NCBI GenBank assembly: GCA_023159155.1
Contig: JAJNNX010000060.1
Coordinates: 62,001 to 126,000, forward strand
Origin: Ustulina deusta
Taxonomy: Eukaryota; Ascomycota; Sordariomycetes; Xylariales; Xylariaceae
DNA: 64,000 nucleotides
Direction: 5' to 3'
Shown here: positions 59,530 to 64,000 of the stretch, piece by piece
Layout: every line of letters begins with the position of its first letter
How positions within the stretch are numbered: position 1 is the stretch's first letter
Notes under the pieces: model-generated
What the model was told of the DNA's origin: nothing
Databases searched by the model: none
What the model saw: the letters and a program-made list of their open reading frames with translations, nothing else
Made by a program: the position numbers and the translations under genes

Positions 59530-60923
59530 ATGTCCTCTCCAAGTCCATCGCCAGTAGAAAAGAGTCCATGTCCTTCAGGTTGGACTCTAGAAGAAGAGTA
59601 TGTACTTGAGTGTTTTTTTTTCTTTTTTTTTATGCCCCATTTTGTGGTCAGTGTTTGATTATGCTCGCTTTCAAATTCCATAACGGGACAACCTTCTTAC
59701 TATATTAGTTGTACGGTAATATTATCTGACATTGAACTTACACAGTGCGCAGTTGAGAACTGCTGTGGCTGAAAGTAAGTCTGCCTGCTATTCGCAGTGC
59801 ATGTCTGAGGGGGTTTTGATAATACTCACACATTCGGTAGGAGGACAATCCCGGAAGACCATCAAGTGGCAGAGTATAGCCCGTCAATTCCCCAACAAGA
59901 CCAGTCAGGAATGTCGAAAACGATGGTATTACCACTCCTCACAGCCTCTCCGTCGAGGCCCATGGTCTCGAGAAGAGGACACGAAGCTTTGCCTAGGAGT
60001 CCGCCAATTTGGTACGAGATGGATCAAAGTTGCGGAACTTGTAGGGACGAGGAATGGCGATCAATGCTACAAGCGATGGACCGATAGCTTGGATCCTCAG
60101 ATAGACAAAAGCCCCTGGACGGCTAAGGAGGTGAGCCGCTTTCCTTTCTACACGGATCTTCCTTGAGCCGCTTTGCTGACGAATGGCATAGGATTCCGTG
60201 CTCCTTGAAAGTGTTGAGACGATGGGCAGAAATTGGAAGGAAATCGTAAGCGCAAAATTACCATACAGAACCGGGCTTGCCGCAAAGAACCGCTATTCGC
60301 TTCTACAACGACAAATCCAGAGTGGCCAACTTACTGCATCTAACCGTTCAGATGAATTGAACGATGCATTGCCACCGACCCCCACTTCGCCACACTCACC
60401 AGGTGCAAGCGAGAACGGAATGTCAGATGTGTCTGCTCACACAGAAACCCCATATGATTTCCACGAGGCCAACTCTACTCTACTGGAGCCATGTGAGGAT
60501 GTCATGATAGACCTAGACCCCTTAGAATGCTATTGGGATCTCAGTCCGGATTTCAACAACAGTAACGAACAAGTAGAGTTCTTCGACAAAACCGACCTCT
60601 CAGCAGCAGATTCCCTTTCCACATTTGAATTTCAGAAATACACCGCATCATTATCCAGCCAACAAGGCTGGCACTCGGTCAACACCTTGTTTTTGGGTGG
60701 CAACAATAATACCTTGCTAGACTGGGAACAGTCTCCCAAACAACAGATACAAGAACTCTCAGTTCTCCCACAGAACCAGTTTGAGCCTTCCACGAGAGAC
60801 GTCATCTTCAAAGCAACTTGTTGCGAGGCACATGCCGAATTTGTGATGGAAGAGATGGCGAAAGTTGCCAATGGATTGACACTCGGTGGACGAGTAAAGA
60901 ATTTCAGTTTCTCGGCAGAATAA
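59530..60923 (+). CDS. R1R2R3 Myb-type transcription factor, join(59530..59597,59746..59774,59841..60130,60192..60923)
   Basis: A 372-aa putative nuclear DNA-binding protein. Three Myb repeats are rebuilt by splicing. R1 is GWTLEEEDAQL with IKWQSIARQF and CRKRWYY. R2 is GPWSREEDTKLCLGVRQFGTRW with RNGDQCYKRW. R3 is SPWTAKEDSVLLESVETMGRNW with GLAAKNRYSLL, where the last Trp is replaced by Tyr. The spaced tryptophans are intact. The remainder is Ser/Thr/Pro-rich and acidic (DVMIDLDPLECYWDLSPDF), a plausible activation region. Exon 2 is only 29 nt, and introns of 148, 66 and 61 bp have GT-AG ends and keep frame. The start is the ATG at 59530, since the open frame upstream begins without ATG. 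Myb proteins are rare as cluster regulators, so its role here is uncertain. Confidence 0.88.
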
Positions 60924-61690
60924 ACTGGTCCCCTATAATAGATTTCCGTCTTCTTCACTAATTCGGCGCTATCCTCTGTATTCTAGACCTAGAGGAGGAG
61001 GGCTTAGAGGGTACATGTTACACTATATGTTAGCTACAATCCCGTAAATACAAGCGACTAAGGAGTTAAACATCAGAACTTTCAAATTCGGATGACAGTC
61101 AACGTATGATTAAGATATCATCGTGCACAACTGTGCTTAACAGTATTAAGCTTTTGCAGATCTTTCATCCGAACCCATTTTGTAATATCTCGAGTACTTT
61201 AGTTTTCTTACCATGGTCTCTGCAAGAACTGCCTATCAACGTATTATGACTGACCGTAACCGCACCTATTACGCCCCATTTTCTGTAATATCACCTCCTG
61301 CTTTCTGTAATTACCCGGGAGATTGATTGATTCATATTTCTACTTCTTTGTTGCTACCTTGTGCAATTACCATAACGCGACTACATAAGCCTTACTCTGC
61401 CTATTATAGTTTCGGAGTATTTTTACTCTGCACTCATTAATTTCACTTAGCCCAGAGCATTGATAAAGAAATAAAGAACACATAAATTCCTTGCTGTGTT
61501 TCTTTCCTTTACATTGTTCAAATAAGGTGCTGTATATCGCAAGTTGGTTCAACACATACGTCGAGTCGTTTAGTTCCAGAATCTCACTCACAAACGCGCA
61601 CCGGGTATCTTAAGCTCGGCCGGACGTCTTGCGTTCTTTCTCTTCGCTATACTTAAAATTACCAATATTTGGCCCTATTCTACAGAAATT
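60924..61690. promoter_or_regulatory. Promoter region of the MDR enoyl-reductase-like gene
   Basis: No gene supported (a 74-aa minus frame at 61367-61591 is not credible). Two copies of tttctgtaat lie near 61280 and 61309. A TATA-like tatacttaaa at about 61648 lies about 43 bp before the start. Confidence 0.45.
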
Positions 61691-62728
61691 ATGTCTTTAG
61701 TCATCACTCAAGCACCAGATAAAACTATTCATTACAAGACCGCCGAAATTCCACATCCTCGAGATGATGAAGTTCTAGTCAGGTTTCTCGCTTCCCCTGT
61801 TAACCCTCTCGACCTCCTGGTGATCAAGGGGAATTATCCAGTGCGACCAAAGTATAATCATTCTGGCGAAGCTATTCTGGGCTATGAGGGTGTTGGAGAG
61901 ATCGTTGCGTGCGGTATTAATGTCACACGCTTCCAACCTGGTGACTTGGTCATACCCAGCCAGTTCGGCCTGGGGACCTGGCGGTCATATGCTGCGATTG
62001 ATGCATCGCTCTTACTCAAAATCCACCGTCCAAATGATGTTGTCTTTGCGGCATTGCTCAGAATGGCTATTGCCCCGTCTTATTTTCTCGTCGAGGATAT
62101 CCGAGACTTGAAGCCAGGAGAGTGCATTATCCAAAACGCCGGCACCTCTGCCGTTGCACAATATGTCACCCAGTTTGCGGCCCGTCGTGGCGTATCAGTA
62201 ATCAGCGTCATCCGCGACCGCTCCCCGGACGAGACGCAGCGCATCAAAAACGATCTACTCGCAGTTGGTGCCGAAAAGGTGTTCACCGAGAGCGAATTGG
62301 CAACCGAAGTTCTAGGTTTGAGGAAATCTAAGAAGATCGTGTTAGCTTTAGATTCCGTCTATGGAACATCGAGTTCCCTTTTGTTGAATGCATTGTCTGA
62401 TGGGGGCACTTTCGTTCACCTTGGCTTCCTAGGCGGAAACAGTGGCAAATTAGAGCTGGGACCCCAGGATCTCTTTGGTCGAAGACTTACTCTGAGGGGG
62501 TTCCGAGGCTCGGATCACATGGCAGCTCGGAGCATCGAGGAGCAGACAAGCTTGTTAAATCATTGGGTCGCCATGTTCAATCGAAACGAGCTCAAGCTGC
62601 CTGTGTTGGACCTGAGCCTCATAGAACTGAATTTGGGCGAAATAAACGGGCAAGCTGCCCTTGACGCGGTGCAGAGGGCGCAAGAGGGCGCCGTCGGTCA
62701 GCGGAAACAAATTTTTTTATTAGGATGA
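61691..62728 (+). CDS. MDR-family 2-enoyl thioester reductase-like protein (Etr1/MECR type)
   Basis: Single exon, 345 aa. It belongs to the zinc-free medium-chain reductases that reduce the C2=C3 double bond of enoyl thioesters with NADPH. The family's VNPxDxxxIxGxYP segment is present as VNPLDLLVIKGNYPVRP; Tyr49 is at the place of the catalytic Tyr. GYEGVGEIVACG and the dinucleotide-binding NAGTSAVAQYVTQFAA (about 149) follow, in the place of the usual NxxxSxVG. No mitochondrial targeting sequence is apparent, as the protein starts directly with MSLVITQAPDK, so a cytosolic, pathway-specific role is likelier than mitochondrial fatty-acid synthesis. No PKS or FAS is in the window to supply an enoyl thioester, so the substrate is open. 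Right edge of the presumed cluster. Confidence 0.88.
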   Translation: MSLVITQAPDKTIHYKTAEIPHPRDDEVLVRFLASPVNPLDLLVIKGNYPVRPKYNHSGEAILGYEGVGEIVACGINVTRFQPGDLVIPSQFGLGTWRSYAAIDASLLLKIHRPNDVVFAALLRMAIAPSYFLVEDIRDLKPGECIIQNAGTSAVAQYVTQFAARRGVSVISVIRDRSPDETQRIKNDLLAVGAEKVFTESELATEVLGLRKSKKIVLALDSVYGTSSSLLLNALSDGGTFVHLGFLGGNSGKLELGPQDLFGRRLTLRGFRGSDHMAARSIEEQTSLLNHWVAMFNRNELKLPVLDLSLIELNLGEINGQAALDAVQRAQEGAVGQRKQIFLLG

Positions 62729-63239
62729 CATGAAAGCTCGCAAGGACTATCAACCTGACTGTCATCAAGTTGTATTCTTCTGGTCGACTCACACTTGAAA
62801 ATAATCAGAGAATCTTCTCCTCCTTTCACTAATACTTCTCGCCATGATTATTAGAGGCTTCCACATATAAATCGGGCGGATATGTCAACAGTAGGATGGA
62901 ACGTCAGTGGTTATAATTCGAAGGGGGTCGGGGCCAGTACTTCATAAAACAGAAAAGTCACGTTAGCTATATCGCTCCACCAATTCCCAAGGCACTCCCT
63001 GCATAGAAATCGTTCCTGTTGTATCGTTGGCATTACTTCGACATAACTAACCTGGCAAGCTAAGAAAATGGCTCATCAAAGTCCCGCAGCCGCAACGCTA
63101 CCGAACTGTGGCCTTTGAGCCTGGATATAGGTTGTTGGATCTTCATTTATGTTTCTAGCTTCCTGGTAATTTCAACCCATTCTAATTGACCCCTCTCCGT
63201 CAAATGCTTTTGAGGCCGGAGCAGCGAGCAGCTCTCTAT
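62729..63239. other. Intergenic
   Basis: No gene recognised. It probably includes the decayed 5' end of the transporter pseudogene that follows. Confidence 0.4.
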
Positions 63240-64000
63240 CCTTTCCGCCTTTTTTGGACATACTATCAGGAGAGTTTTCTCGTCATCCTACACCCCAGCT
63301 GATATATCATGGATCGGCGCAGGACAAGGCCTTCTCCTTATCATTTTCGGGGTATTGGGCGGCCCTACCTACGACCTAGGACACTCGGGCCTCCTGATAT
63401 CCATTGAAACTTTTCTGGAAGCTCTAGAACTGCTGACCACAAGTGTTGCCTGCCAGGACTACTCCATCGTTCGGTCACTTGGAGTTACCGTTGGGCTTGG
63501 TTCGTGTTATGTTTTTGTCTTTCGCATCGCGGTTGTACCTACTTCACAACCAAGCGACCCCTTACTACGGTAATAACCGCATCCGGCGGAGCATCAGTAG
63601 TGTTATTTTCCATATAGTATTCCGTTCCCTCGATACAGTCGGATACGACGGCCGAGCCCTTGATCTCATCCTCGCTGCCCTGCTTGCGATATCTCCTTCG
63701 TCATTTCGAAGCTAGACGGTGATTACTCGGATCTCGTCTCAACGACGCCTGGTCGACCGTCCGGTGCTGCGCGATTCCTCGGTTCTCCTATTTCGCCTTG
63801 CTTTATTCTTCATTTTCGTCGTCTTATCCATTCCGTTCTTTTGCGTTTCGGGCTATGCTCAAATTGGGTTGGATGTCTCGAGCCAATTCGTCTTCCCAAA
63901 CTCAAGCTCCTTCTCCGGCCGACTAAATCCAACTATGATTGTAGTCCGCGTCGGCTCGCTCCCTGTTATGTTGGGAAGAAAATTTGCTTCCAGCGTACTG
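63240..64000 (+). pseudogene. Monocarboxylate-transporter-type MFS pseudogene, runs off the window
   Basis: Pieces of a fungal MCT-type permease appear in order but in changing frames. TYYQESFL lies at about 63260 and then, one base shifted, SSYTPADISWIGAGQGLLLIIFGVLGGPTYDLG (63280-63380, the TM1-TM2 loop typical of MCTs). VGLGSCYVF is near 63500. ITASGGA near 63580 then shifts to VIFHIVFRSL. In the second half, LALFFIFVVLSIPFFCVSGYAQIGL and FSGRLNPTMIVVRVGSLPV (63800-63975) match TM7-TM8. The several frame changes and internal stops show a decayed gene. The rest lies beyond 64000. Confidence 0.75.

Overview
The window is from a filamentous ascomycete (Pezizomycotina). Evidence: short 50-115 bp GT-AG introns, Zn2Cys6 and HET-domain genes, multidomain NRPS enzymes with introns, and a very A+T-rich block of transposons whose damage is almost entirely C-to-T and G-to-A changes, the signature of repeat-induced point mutation (RIP). 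I cannot name a species.

Left edge (1-2033): a broken berberine-bridge-type FAD oxidoreductase with frameshifts and an in-frame stop. 2034-25093: a transposon island of about 23 kb. It contains an LTR element (2412-18713) with 248-bp LTRs and an intact 5-bp target-site duplication. Nested inside is a degraded Ty3/gypsy element (about 5417-18040), whose reverse transcriptase, RNase H and integrase can still be read through the mutations. Next to it is a degraded Tad-like LINE (about 18950-24860) with readable endonuclease and reverse transcriptase motifs. All of this sits in a broken-up minisatellite rich in the phrase GACCTAGCCA, and a reverse-oriented LTR fragment closes the right end.

25508-31188: an MFS transporter (2 exons), a HET-domain gene that looks broken, and a membrane-anchored Xaa-Pro aminopeptidase-like M24 protein (2 exons, minus strand). 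31189-33925 carries no gene I can support.

33926-62728 looks like a secondary-metabolite gene cluster: an AhpD/carboxymuconolactone-decarboxylase-like protein; a dimodular NRPS of 2085 aa (A-T-C-A-T-C, 8 exons); an M20 amidohydrolase; a secreted GMC oxidoreductase; a Zn2Cys6 regulator; a zinc alcohol dehydrogenase; an A-T-R carboxylate-reductase-like enzyme (1089 aa); an R1R2R3 Myb protein; and an enoyl-reductase-like MDR protein. The simplest reading is that the NRPS makes a two-residue product, released by its terminal C domain. The A-T-R enzyme would reduce a carboxylic acid to an aldehyde, and the dehydrogenase, GMC enzyme and MDR reductase would adjust oxidation state. The two regulators would control the locus. 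The joint pathway is inference.

Right edge (about 63240-64000): a frameshifted monocarboxylate-transporter-type MFS pseudogene that runs off the window. Exon-intron structures below were worked out by hand from splice sites and reading frame; they are not transcript-supported.
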